A program made the position numbers and the translations under genes. From the NCBI RefSeq assembly GCF_003590095.1, contig NC_039481.1, positions 3,534,001 through 3,598,000 of the forward strand: a stretch of 64,000 nt of DNA, written 5' to 3'. Below, piece after piece: positions 1 through 12,100 of this stretch. Below the pieces are notes generated by a model. The model had not been told where the DNA came from. It searched no databases and worked only from the letters and a program-made list of their open reading frames with translations. Position 1 is the stretch's first letter. Each line of letters begins with the position of its first letter. Source of the stretch: Trichoplusia ni. Lineage: Eukaryota > Arthropoda > Insecta > Lepidoptera > Noctuidae.

Positions 1-78
1 AACAAATTCGGGGCACTGTTAACAAGTATATTATAAACTTTTTGCTTTGTTTGTATTTATGGGCATAATTCATTCAAA

Positions 79-133
79 ATGACAACAACAGTTTACGGCA
101 CCGATAGTAATATTACACGAATCACAGATTATG
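79..133 (+). CDS. possible first coding exon of an unidentified gene
   Basis: An ATG at 79 opens 18 codons plus one base (MTTTVYGTDSNITRITDY, then G) and runs into a perfect donor, GTAAGT, at 134. Without splicing the frame stops soon after. The peptide is polar with no hydrophobic segment, and I do not recognise it. The next exon would need to start by completing a phase-1 codon. An acceptor near 1209 gives only about 26 more codons and is not convincing. It could also be a chance ATG and donor pair, or a 5' leader exon whose partner lies beyond the LRRC57-like gene. Confidence 0.25.
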
Positions 134-1787
134 GTAAGTTTCGATTTCTGTGTTACTTACAATTAGATTTATCGTGAGTCTAAGAGAGATTCCTCGACGT
201 GCGTGCCTACGTACAGTTTAACAAAAACGTTTTCATAAACCGGTGTACATTTTTTCGGAAATTGATTTTATTGTGATTATTTTCTACAAACAAGTAAATT
301 AAGGCTGTTAGAGAAGGCGCACGCTGAGAAAAGTTACGAGTAAAGCTATCATCACAATTTATCAAAGCATTTGAAAAAATAAGCTTATATAGACTTGTAA
401 CTAATAAAAGCTACTTACCAGCGTTGATGTCCATCTCAATTATGATTTTTTTAACTCATTTAAAGCATTGAGGAAGCATACTTTGGACTCAAATTTCATA
501 CTATAAGAGCAAACACGTAAAGCATTGGCGCTTTTGCGGCCATTATACTAGTCAAACGTTTCACAGTTTTCCCGCGGTAACAAAATGTAACATAAAAATC
601 ATGGGTAAACTTTGTATTAAACAGTTAAGTATCTTGACTACACTTTCATTATAACAAACTTTACACTTTTATTGCTAAATTCATATTAATAATCCATTAT
701 AAATTAAACAAAATAACCTTTCGAAACAGTTCTATCGGATTTCAGCCCTCTCTGCACGTCACTATTGTTGAAGGTGTTTTCAATCTGTCTGTTGGACACA
801 AAAATAAGTAATATTTTTATTCATCATAGTTTTCTATTTTAACAAAATAAAAATTACACAAATATTTTAGATATAAGTTTACACTATAAATTTAATCACC
901 TGTTATGAGAAACAATTTATAAACTTTATTTTTGCAAGTAATTTATTGTCAATCGAAATGCCTTAGAAGCCGTGCAGAGGGGCCATAATAATGGAATGAG
1001 AAAATCGATGAAAATAATTTATTTGGGAAAATAAACAATTATTATTTTATATCATTAGTAACCTGCATACTGTGTATATTAATATTTTATAATTGCTTGT
1101 TCCCCAGTGATTTTTAAACAGGCAGGGAATGCAAATACACTTATTTCTTATTAAAGAAGCAGAACTTTAAATGTATTTTCTACTGTTTTGTAAGTACATT
1201 ATTAGTAAATTTAAAACACAACACGGTTTCTGTGAACGAGGATAGCAACGACAGCTTTATTTACGTATCAATAAAAATAAAATGACCAATATATACCATT
1301 CGATTGGAAAAATAAAACGACAGTATAAAATTTATTACACTTTTGGAAGGACAGGTACAAAAATAATTAAACATACATTTTCTTAAAATTTTAATCTATC
1401 TTAAGTGATAAAAAAATACTCCTAAATATTAAGTTTAGGAGTATTTTTTATCTTTATTTTAATTTTAATCAAAATTATTGATAAGTACTATTAATTTTGA
1501 TAAGTACTATTTGTTTAACTGAAGAATATTGACATCATAAAACACACATGGGACGGCACATAGAAAAAATGCTACTAGAGAATCAATCTACAAGCAAAAC
1601 CATGGGTTTAAATACTTGGCAATTACCACCCAACAACCTGGCAACATTGACTTATCAGTCAACACTCTGTCAACACGTACTACAGAAAATATGTCAAATT
1701 GTTGAAAACACAACACTTGATAAAACAAACAAGTAAATTACATTTTTTATAAATGGCATTGTTTTGTTGATTTCGTTGCGTAAAGTT
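134..1787. other. intergenic or intronic AT-rich DNA
   Basis: No supported exon was seen. The stretch holds one near-perfect hairpin (1407-1452, listed separately) and A/T runs. A 62-codon ATG frame at 1548-1736 has no recognisable domain and ends just before the LRRC57-like promoter, so I treat it as chance. Confidence 0.5.
1407..1452. repeat. near-perfect inverted repeat (hairpin)
   Basis: Left arm GATAAAAAAATACTCCTAAA (1407-1426) pairs with the right arm ending at 1452. The only flaw is one extra A in the A run, and the loop is about 7 nt. It lies upstream of the LRRC57-like gene. It may be a short foldback or MITE remnant. It is too short for a usual insect pre-microRNA. Confidence 0.6.
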
Positions 1788-1792
1788 TCAGT
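1788..1792 (+). promoter_or_regulatory. candidate TCAGT initiator of the LRRC57-like gene
   Basis: TCAGT, the arthropod initiator consensus, lies 54 nt before the start codon. Transcription starting at the A (1790) would give a short unspliced leader. No TATA box is evident at the usual distance. This is inferred from the motif and its spacing only. Confidence 0.35.
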
Positions 1793-1843
1793 TCATGTTA
1801 ATGATAAATATTGTACAGTAAATAGATCGTCTGTGTCTCTGCG

Positions 1844-2560
1844 ATGGGTAATTCAGGACTTAAACAACATTATGAAACTGCATCGAAAACAGGTGTTTTA
1901 CAATTATCTGATCACAGACTAAAGGAAATTCCAGTCGAAGCTCTAAATTTAACAGACACTTTGAGAAATCTAGACTTATCTAAGAACCGGCTGTCAACTT
2001 TACCCGATGATATCTGTAAATTTAAACTGTTAAAACAGCTAAACCTGGATACAAACAAAATAGATACTATTCCAGCCGCTCTTGGCAATCTGAGGAAGCT
2101 TGAAATGTTCAATATATCGAATAATTTAATCACTTCTCTACCGGATTCCTTTGCCAAGTTGTCAAACTTGAAACAAGTATATTTAAATAACAACAGGCTT
2201 AAAGAATTCCCTATGCAATTGCTGGGCCTTCATAATTTAGATGTGTTGGAAATTTCCAACAATAAGATTACAGAAATACCGAATGGAATGTCAGAGCTGT
2301 ATGCTGCTGAGCTGAATCTAAGTCAAAATGAAATATCAACGATTGGTGAGGATTTGCATCAAGCACCTAGACTTAAGATATTGAGACTAGAAGAAAATTG
2401 TCTTAGCTTAGATGCTATAAGACCTAGTTTACTTAGAGATTCCAAAATGCATACAATAAACCTAGATGGTAATCTATTTGAGTCGAAACAACTGATATCA
2501 ATGGAAGGATTCAATGAGTATACAGAGAGATACACCGCTATGAAGAAGAAAATGTTTTGA
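1844..2560 (+). CDS. LRRC57: leucine-rich repeat-containing protein 57 homologue
   Basis: This is a single-exon frame of 238 residues, the usual size for LRRC57-type proteins. It begins MGNSGLKQ, and Gly2 in that setting suggests N-myristoylation and membrane attachment. From about residue 17 to 205 there are seven to eight leucine-rich repeats of about 22-23 residues with the LxxLxLxxNxLxxLP pattern, for example around 40-60, 62-83, 86-107, 109-130 and 132-153. The C-terminal tail (about 206-238) is non-repeat and ends in a basic KKKMF. There is no signal peptide or membrane segment. LRRC57 is widely conserved and its biochemical role is poorly defined; a scaffold function is the usual inference. 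The start is chosen for the myristoylation context and family length. A polyadenylation signal follows at 2869. Confidence 0.93.
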   Translation: MGNSGLKQHYETASKTGVLQLSDHRLKEIPVEALNLTDTLRNLDLSKNRLSTLPDDICKFKLLKQLNLDTNKIDTIPAALGNLRKLEMFNISNNLITSLPDSFAKLSNLKQVYLNNNRLKEFPMQLLGLHNLDVLEISNNKITEIPNGMSELYAAELNLSQNEISTIGEDLHQAPRLKILRLEENCLSLDAIRPSLLRDSKMHTINLDGNLFESKQLISMEGFNEYTERYTAMKKKMF

Positions 2561-2868
2561 AATTTTGTATGCCATGTTTGGGCTCACACAAATCAAACAC
2601 ATATTTTTAAAACAAGTTTTATTTGAATATGCTTATAAGGACACAGTTTCTCGTTGTAAATTCTATACACCAAATCTAGCTAACTCATCAATAGTATTTA
2701 TTACTTGTATATGAATATAAATATAATATAATATTATTTTCTTTATTGAATTGTTTTTTTTTTACCTTATGTACTTGGTTTTAAATGATTATAAGCTGTT
2801 CAAGTTCCACAGGATATAACACAGTAGCCATACATTTTTGTGCTTATTTAAAATATACTGGCCAGAAA

Positions 2869-2874
2869 AATAAA
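2869..2874 (+). terminator. polyadenylation signal (AATAAA) of the LRRC57-like gene
   Basis: AATAAA occurs 309 nt after the stop codon, and an A-rich stretch follows. It is the first convincing signal downstream of the gene and implies a 3' UTR of about 330 nt. Confidence 0.45.
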
Positions 2875-5700
2875 CTTTATATTAAAAAAAAAGCATAACA
2901 GTTTTGTAATGGCACCATCCATGGAATTAATATTGGCATGTTGTTAAGTAAATGATTTAATATTTTACAGAATTGAATTAATTACAATGATTAATATTAT
3001 AATAATATAAAATAAAATGTGTTCTCTATTTTAGTAATAAGTTCACTTTGTTTACTGGTCTTTTGGAATTAGTCCAATTTCTGTGATATCCTTTGTTTTG
3101 TCATTTCTTGTGAACATGAGTCATTTTGAGCCTTTGCTGTTGATCGATTTATGGAGGATTTCCTAGTCATTATAAGTGTCTTGTAAGGAATCATTTAATT
3201 ATATATTTTTGGACTAGGTCAGTATTCTAAAAGGAAATAACAAAAGAATAAGGAAGTTTATACTCGAGTATAATTATGAACTTGTCTTGTCTGTTCTATT
3301 GTGCACGTCACGACCTTATCAAGTCCTTAGTACTGCAACAAAGTAAATGAATGTTCGATCGAAAAATAAGTGACTAGTTTCTAACCTTTCAAGTGGGTAG
3401 TAGGTATCTATCATGATCTGTCCACATCAAATATCCCCGAAATAAAGAAATTTTAATCTTATGTCTATACACAAGGATCGTATTAATTTCAAAGAAGGAT
3501 CCGCAAATCAAACGAAATGTTTCTACCTACTTTCTCCCATGCGGGAATCAAACTCGCAGCCACGTACTTGGCTCGAATTGAATTTTGGATTACTTTTAAA
3601 GTTTATTATAATTGTTAGAATACTTACAAATATCGCGTTACCAAGTTAACATCCAAGTAAGTGGTGAAAGTTATATACTGCGGGTTCGATTCCGGAGTGG
3701 GAAAATCGTTTATTTACATTTTTGTATGCTTTATCTGGCCTACGTGCTTCGGACATCTGTTTTTTTTCAGCCCCCTAAAAATGCGTAACAAGTATTTTCA
3801 GAAAAGGAGCAAAAATAACTATAATCATTACAATCAACTACCTACTTACATTATCTCCACAAATCATTACATTACAAACTATTCTTGTTTTGTTTTAGGT
3901 CCTCACAAAATATTTACTTTCTCCTATTATTTCCCTGGCGGGTTCGAACCGGAACACTGCTGTACAGCAATACTGCTTGGTGGCAGATATTGGTGAGCGG
4001 GTGGCCACACCCCCAACGGCAGACATATCGCAGAAACGTCCTGACTACAAGAGGGACCGCATCATCAAGTTATTATCTTTAAATATTGAATTCAGTAAAA
4101 GACCTATTTAGTGTAGTTGCTGCTACTTACAATCGTGTTTCCCCTTCCACTGTACAGACATAGAGCATAACTTGTGTATTAAATTAAGAACAGCGGTTTG
4201 GTGTGGTAACCACTGGGCTTACTGGGCTATCTATGCACTCGAAATGCTGTTTATTGATTTTTTATAATTGTAAATTACTTTGGATTAGGTAATCGAAGGC
4301 AGTTTGATTGTTCTATTATCTGCAGCTAGTTCTACATATATTGGTGTTATGGAATTTTACGCTCACTCTAACTTAAAAAAATGACCCAACCAACATTCAC
4401 TACAAAAAACTATTTTAACAGTCAAGAATTCGCTACTGAACATTACTGCAAAAGTTACGAGTAGAGGTGAACAATCAGTTACAAAAACACGTGGTAATAG
4501 ATCTTGTCCGAAGCAGTCCTTTTACTACAATATCGCAGATGTCGAAGCCAGACGGCAACGACGCCATGTAGAGCAGTGTCTCTTTCCCACAACTGAAGAG
4601 TGTATGCAGAGGTGGGGAGTATCTTATATGCATCATACTATGGATGATGTAATATGTGCTCACGTAGGTAGGTATACCTACTATACCTAGGTATCGGGTG
4701 CTGCATGGTATGCACACTGCACGTGTTCCATGTTTACGTTCACCGGCATAACTTACCGTTAGACATGTATGAAGACATTTCATTGTACTGAAGTGATGAA
4801 GGAAAATAGTGAATGTTTATGCTCCATAAATGTTAAGATCGTAAAACTGTTACGCAAATTCCTGACTTCAGACTTTGGATGCGATTTTTGTAGAGTCATA
4901 TCATTAACTAAACTAGTTGACCTTTCGATTATATTTACAGTCTATTCGACAGTTTATTGTTCTGTTTTTTTATTTATAGTAAACTTCAGCGAGTATAATG
5001 CTTGCTAGTTTTTAACCCCTGACGATAAAACAGGATTTTCATAAGTTTGACTGCTGCGTGTATGTCAGTGGCACCGTAACACTTAAGCGGTTGAACGATT
5101 TTGATGCGTTTTTTTCCAATTAAAAGAGGTTTTTCTAGCGATGGTTCTTAAACATGTTTTGCCAAATTACTTAGATTTAGCCTTTCAAGACCATGAGCTC
5201 TTTAAAAGAGGGTATGTTTTAAAAGTTTAATCGCTATGCATCTGTGGTACCGTGGTACCGTAGCTCGTAAAAGGGGAAACCGATTTCTTTATTTTCAGAG
5301 CTTTTTAAATTAACTCCCGCTCAAAGAGCACAACCATAAATGCGGGTCAACTTGAATAAGTTTTAAATTCTGTAGTAGTGTACGAAATTAGTCTTAATTT
5401 TAAGATTTGTCCGAAGAATTTACTTTCGCTGAATGTCGAAACAAGTTTTATCACTCATTCAATAAAGGTGTCATCACACATCATAAATTGCGTCAAGATA
5501 TCTGACGAAATATTCTAGATAGCGGTTGATTCCTAGATAAAGTAAAATATTTAATCCTTTTGAATAATAATGTTGGCCTATATTTTTAATTATCCATACT
5601 TACCTATCTTATGTGGTAAGTGTTGCATGTGTCAGCGTGGACGTGTTATCGTTGCTAATCGTAATCATGCTGACGCATGGTGCGTCCAGTGCATTAATTC
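2875..5700. other. intergenic region with degraded interspersed repeats
   Basis: No gene is supported. tRNA-like B-box sequences suggest SINE debris at 3535-3575 (reverse), 3681-3700 and 3938-3960. At about 5015-5300 there is a decayed interspersed repeat recognisable by the wording AACCCCTGACG and GGTTGAACGATTTTGATG, which I recall from lepidopteran genomes. A perfect 14-bp palindrome, GTAGGTATACCTAC, lies near 4668. Short open frames here resemble no family. Confidence 0.5.
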
Positions 5701-5744
5701 AGTAGGTCGATGTTATTCTAAGTTCATAGTGTGGTCTGCGTGGT

Positions 5745-5756
5745 TCAGTGTTCAGT
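5745..5756 (+). promoter_or_regulatory. candidate initiators and non-coding first exon of AGPAT-A
   Basis: Two overlapping TCAGT initiators (5745-5749 and 5752-5756) precede a locally GC-rich stretch (5765-5822), which stands out in AT-rich DNA. Good donors follow at 5894 (GTGAGT) and 5934 (GTAAGT). A matching acceptor, TTGTCTATAG, ends at 9100, 21 nt before the AGPAT-A start codon. I infer a non-coding first exon of about 5747-5893 or 5747-5933 and a 5' UTR intron of about 3.2 kb. A 100-codon open frame covers the same stretch but looks like chance. Confidence 0.35.
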
Positions 5757-5940
5757 GTTGTTGTTGTTTGTCGGCGGGGAGGTCGTGTCACGAACGCGCG
5801 GGCTCCGAACACATCGCGGCTTCAATGGTCCCATATCAAATAAAAATAAAATTTATGTTTAGTGAATATTAGATTTTTAATGTTGTTGCATATGTGAGTT
5901 ATACGACGAGGTGTTTTATGGTACGGTCATAAAGTAAGTA

Positions 5941-8900
5941 CAATAGTTAGTAGTTTTACTTCAAGACATTTTTATTGCTAGTATAGTGAGAAAAAAAAAT
6001 ACAGAAATGCATGTCCTGTCATATCATTATCATTTTTAAATTATTAAGGGGAAACAAAAGCCTCGGTGAAGGAAGCCTTAAGACTTTAGTATTTATGTAA
6101 GTTTGTTTTCGTTCGACTTGCTTGAAGTAGGCTGAAATCTAGACAGTGACCAATTTTTTAAACATTTAAATCATCAAATCTAGCGCATATACATTTTCAA
6201 TCCGAAATACTTGACATTTAGAGATTTTTGAGACTTTAGAAAAATTCCCTACGTGAAGAGTTTTGTTTTAGCTCTATCTAGGTGATCTGTAGAATATGTT
6301 CTATCTAAGAAAAAAGGTATAGAGCACTCTAGAATGCTCTAGATAGGTTTCTGAAAGGCTAATCAACTTTATATATTCATAAATCTACTAATTAACAAGC
6401 AGAATCCCAGTCAACGATTAACTAAGGCTAGGCGTGTGAAAAATTAAGTAAGAATTTTTTGTAATCATCGTTAGTTAAGTGTTGTTTTAATTTTAATTCG
6501 AATCTAAATTGTTGGCAAATATGATTTCACTTTTCCACTGCCTAAAAAAATATTGATGAAAAAAAAAACAATCAATTAGTCTAGGTATTAAGAAAAAGTC
6601 AGTGGTTATCGTTATGCTCTTGATAACATTGAAATTTCAACCGGATTAAGATACAGAAAATGTTTTTCTTTAGTTCGAGATTAATTAGGTATAAGTTAAT
6701 TAATCCATATGTAGAAAAGTAGATAGTTAATCACTGTATGTCTACTGCGTGATAATGGTCAGCTGTGGGGTTATCGAAACTCACGTGTAGTGATAATGTA
6801 TTATTGTAAATAAGTTTCCAATCAGCAACACTCATTATTGAGATAATCGAACGTACCCTAATCAATAACACAATTTCTAAATTAATTTCATTAAATTAAA
6901 TTACAATAACTTTTTAAATAAAAGTTATGAAAGTTGTTGGCAACAATTAAATGATTGGCGTTAGAATGTTATGTTCCAATATTAGGTACCTTTTATCTTT
7001 TAAAAAAATTGTTAAGTAACTATCGTAGTGGGTAGGTGCTATTAAGTATACCTTAGGGTGAGAGTAAGGAATATTTGTACGTAATATGCTCTACATTGAT
7101 AAAAAAATACTAGCTAGAATAGGAAGCAAGGTGGGTCGAAAACTTAGACGCTACGTGACGATTTACTTAATTATATTTAAATACAAAGCTTTCCTTAACA
7201 AATAAGATATATCTATTTATAGTTTGAGGAAATAGAATTACACACAGCTACCTAATGTTTATAATAATATACGGGTACTTATCTACTTCGATGTAAAGAG
7301 CTACTGACTAGTTATCAAGTAAACAAAAACATCAGTTTGAACTAGACGCACTAACAGATTATGTTGCTATGTGAAAATGTTAAATTTTGATCATGTGAGA
7401 TTATTTATTTGGGGTATATAAAGATAACATTTATTTAAGTCATCACAACATCACAATTTTTCGTAAATCATTGAAATAAACACATCTCTCCTTTGAGCAG
7501 AGTTTGCCTGTGACGACACAACATTTTTCATCAATTTTCAAAAAAAAAAAAGGTTAATCTACTTCTTCCAGTTTATGTTTTTTTGGTAAAGAAATAATAG
7601 TAGTAGTACCTCTTCGTATTTTTTTGTTGTTTCTACGTAGTATAGTCACAGTTGTGTAGAGTTACGCGTAGCACGTGTACAGGTATCAAGGAAGAGCAGG
7701 GTTGGCATCCTTTCGATCAACCGAAACCTGGAGGAGTCTAGAGTTATTTGTAATTTTAATGAAATTATAAACCCTATACGAAAAGTTTAAATTAGGAGTG
7801 AAATTATAATTATAGTCGTAACCATAAACCTACCATATTAGAACTTATGTTTCCACCTGTGAAATTTATATCTTCTTTTTTTGTGTAAATGCTATCCGGT
7901 TTTAAATGATTTCCGTAGATAGCCGATAATTTATTATTTGTTATTTATTAGCAGATATTAGGATTTCTTACCTAAAGTAAAATGTAGAGTCTTTTAGTAA
8001 TATCGTAGTTAAGTAATTATAGAGTTGTTAGTATTATGCTATTGGATAACAAAGTCAGTGCTTGTAACCTACAATCGGGAGCCTGCCATTCGTAGAGCCG
8101 CATCTTTCTCCCACATCTACAGCGGTTTTTATTAAAGAAATCGTACCTGGTATTTTTTCGCGAATCCCTTAAAAAAAGAGCAAAAGACAGAGAAATAATT
8201 GCTCCCACCAAATTGTTAAAGTAACTGTATAGTATGTGTATATGTAGCGTAAATATATAATTTTTATATCATTTACGAAATTGCTAATAATACATTAAAT
8301 TGAACGCACTGATAAATGTCTCGAGGTGTATTTTCTTGAAAATCACTCTTTAATTGAACTGTTTTCTTGTGTGGACGACAAGTGAATAATTTACTATGGT
8401 ACTTTCTGTATCGTTTTTTAAGTTCGAAATTGCTCAGCTATGATAGCAAAGTGGTTTAAATGTCGTATTTATAAAATTAGTATCAGTTTTATATCAATTT
8501 GTATCAAAGATTGACCTAGATTGTACCTAGATAACACTGTTCAAAATTCAAAGTTATTAACAATTAATATCAATAACTTAATACTATTTATTTGCACCTA
8601 AGTTATTGATTTTTAATTTTTGAGAAAATGTTTACTCAGATCTATTCTCGTTTTTTGTTTTTTACATTCATAACGAGACATATCTACATAAGTTTGCTCT
8701 ACCACAATAATCATTTTAGACAAGAAATTCATAAAATGCTTCAACTATTATTTAAGTAGTTCATTTTTAATTAACGTAACAAAGTAGTAATACATTGGTG
8801 CTAGAAGCAATAAACAATAGGATTAAAATCGTTAAACGTGCATTAATATTCATTGCTACCTTACAATGGAATGAGAGTACGTAGCACGTTGAGTGGTCAG

Positions 8901-9098
8901 TATGCTAAATAAGGACAATTTCTACGTCATCATAAACTGGGCAATGACATATCGACTTATGTTATCAATTAAGAGCTCAGTTCTCTCAGTTTATCGGAGG
9001 GTACACAATGCTGTCAATATAATCCACACGATTACATTTGTCTTGTATTTAGGTAATCTATGCCGGCAAAAAAATAACTCTTAGTGTTTGTTGTCTAT
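5941..9098. other. probable 5' UTR intron of AGPAT-A or plain intergenic DNA
   Basis: About 3.2 kb of AT-rich sequence with no recognisable exon or clear mobile element. If the non-coding first exon near 5.75 kb is real, this is its intron. Otherwise it is upstream intergenic DNA. Confidence 0.35.
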
Positions 9099-9121
9099 AG
9101 GTTTATCAAGGAGTTCCCAAA

Positions 9122-12100
9122 ATGTCGGCCTTCAACGTTGTTTTGGGATGTGTGATGGCTCTGCTCATCATACTCTTCACAATCAGTTCCATTGCCAGAT
9201 ATTATATAAAGGTATGTTTGTACTTACTTTCAGTTTTATATTAATGTATGCTTTGTAATTAGAATGTGATGTTTATTCATTTCTTCCTTCAGTTTTATTA
9301 AAGACCAAGATATTATCATGTATTTGCGGTCTTTGATCAACTGAAGTATTATCATCTAACAAAACGTAAATATTTTAATCGCAGTTAAAGAGTCATGTTA
9401 TTCAATAGAAAGTAACTTTCAATATTTTTAAATTATTACCAAATGTTGACGGTACCAATAAAATTTTAAAGCTTTTATAGCTTGTTATGAATTTACTTGG
9501 ATCTGATAAACATAAAATAAATGATAAACGGAAATCAAACATAACGTTGACGTTAATTGTGAGAAGTTATTAATTGGATATCTTAATTTGTAAACAGCTA
9601 CTCAATTTTTTATGTATTTGTTTCGATTACCCTGTAATTAATCGTTTTGAAGCCCAAACAGACTTTTGAGCAGAGATTTGTTAGTACTTGCTGAATAAAA
9701 TGTTTATAAACTTTTTTAAGAAGAGGCATTGCAATATAGATATTTATTTAAACTGCGAAACTGTAAAAATAGCTTCTTATAGAGAAAATTAAGTAAAAGT
9801 TGCTCTATCCTGACAATTAAAAAATTGCAGTTAGTATTTTTCTTCATCTAATATATTATTTTTGTTTTAGTTCACATTGTTCGTCGTTATGTCACTGATA
9901 TTCGCGACAGTTCCGGTGCCACTCATGTTGTTGAAACCTTTTGACCCAAGAAATGCGCTGTGAGTATTTTCTTCCTACGTTACAGTTATACACATAATTA
10001 CAAACGCATTATTTCATGCCAATTCGTTTATAATTCTAAACACATTTTCTTTTACGTGGAGGCGGCATTAGCGATGCCATTTTTGGCCACCCGCATCCTT
10101 CAGACGCAACGTATTTGACGTTTCCGAAATGATTGGGATAGCTAGCATAGAATCAATACCTTTTTTGGAAAGGTTGGGGATTCTCATGGAAACCCACTCC
10201 TTCAGTGGAGGAAATGGGTAGTGTCAGCTTCATACTGACTAAACCTGAACCGACGTGCTACGTTATCCGCTTCTTTGTATGGCAATGCGTTGCAATTCAA
10301 CTTCATACAATCATAGAATCAATAGGTACCTGACGATATTTCTGTCTCTGGGTGTAATTTATCTATATTATGTATGTATTTAGAAATATATAAGTATGTT
10401 TATCAGTTGTCTAGTACTCATAATACAAGCTCTGCTTAGTTTGAGACTAGACGGCGTTGTGTGAAAGTTGTGGAATATTTATTTATTTATTTATTTATAA
10501 TAATCCCAAAAATATACTATAAAAAAGAGAATATAAAAAATAAAATCGTTTTCTATGAGTAAAGAGTTTAAAAATTCGATTTGTCCTCACAAAGTCACAA
10601 AACTTACTTCTCGCTATAAATACGATGAAATAGCTCTACAAGGTACTAGGTACTTTTGTATGAAAACGACAAATGTTTATTACAACTTTACCTGGCGTTA
10701 ATGCACTTATATTTATTAGCTAGGTATCTATGGAAAGTATTATAGATAACTATATTGAGTAACATCGTGAGGAGTGACGTAAACACAAAGGTAATGAAGG
10801 CCAGTGAATAAAGACTGATCAATATTTACGCAGGCCACTAAAAAATATTAGCGAGCTGGTTAAATGAACACAAGATAAGATTATTTCAAGTACTCTTATA
10901 TGAGTCATTCAATTGTATTTTGAAAGTAATAGTCGACGCGGTGACAATGTATATATTGAATGTTTAAAAAATGCGGATCTCCTATGGCTGCCTTCCAGCT
11001 CCAGCATCATACCAGCTCTACGTCACGTCCATATTTGATGATAGACAACAGGACAGGTAAAACTGAATGATGTGAAAAATGGACGTCGTTTTTTTTATAA
11101 TACATCAAAAAAACAATCAAGGTGTCCGAATTGTACCTATTTATTAAAATACACAACTAAATATTTTCTGTATGTTTAAAGTCAAGATAGTTAATTAAGC
11201 ATAACAGACAGTACAGTAGGTATCTACAGTTTGCTTAGTTCAAATATTAACTACGGACGCCAAACCCCTAATTACATCGATAGCGCGATACATATATTGT
11301 TATTGTAGTCATATACAAAAATTTACATATGTTTTTTCCCGTGGGACAGAACTACGTAACACCATCACGGAAAGTCGATACGTAGGTAGGAATTTGTGTA
11401 AGGACAAATGATGCGGATAGGTAATTTGCTTAATTTATAAAATCTATAAAGTAATACGTATGTATAAAGGGGATCGAACCTAAAGCACGTTGCCCACCGC
11501 AGATTAGGCGTGTTAATAACCTGCACCACTCGGCTATCCGTGAAGGAAAAAAGAGGCTGAAATAGTAGTATAAGAAGATTGTAGAGCTGAAGAAAATCGT
11601 AGCGTAACTTTCAAAGTTGAAAAAGTAACTTCATATGTAGAGTAAATCAGACATGCAAAGCAATTGTGATACCACTGTTTCTTTCGTCGCGGTCTACGAG
11701 CAAAATCGCACACGTGATTGTCACTTTTGATTTATCTCCCATCGTAGTATGATCGGAGCCTTATTGATCTAGAAACTATTACTATAAAATTGTGTATTCC
11801 TAGTTGAAATGACTCTTCAATGACACTATTTCGTAATCAAGTTGTTTTGATTGCGCCACTGCACTTTAACACCAGGAAAACAAAACATTTTGAAACAATA
11901 CTCACCTATTTAGCCGCGATATGTTTGTAGAATAAGAAAGTGGATTGAACTCTTTTTGTTGCTAATGCTTCTAATTAAATTCGCCCCACGTTTCTTTGTA
12001 AAAATCTTTTGAATTTCGACAACATTTGCTGCGAAAACGTAAACAGTTGTTACGTCATAGCTTTAATTTGTTTTGTTAGTTTATAGGCAAGGTATTATTG

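Noticed and set aside
1548..1736. 62-codon ATG frame upstream of the LRRC57-like gene
   Set aside because: No recognisable domain, no splice context, and composition typical of chance frames in this DNA.
5570..5872. 100-codon Cys-rich frame
   Set aside because: The frame lies over the GC-raised promoter-like patch; cysteines come from TGT/TGC-rich repeats (TTGTTGTTG) and no family is evident.
10470..10500. TTTA tetranucleotide run as a functional element
   Set aside because: A short simple repeat common in AT-rich introns.
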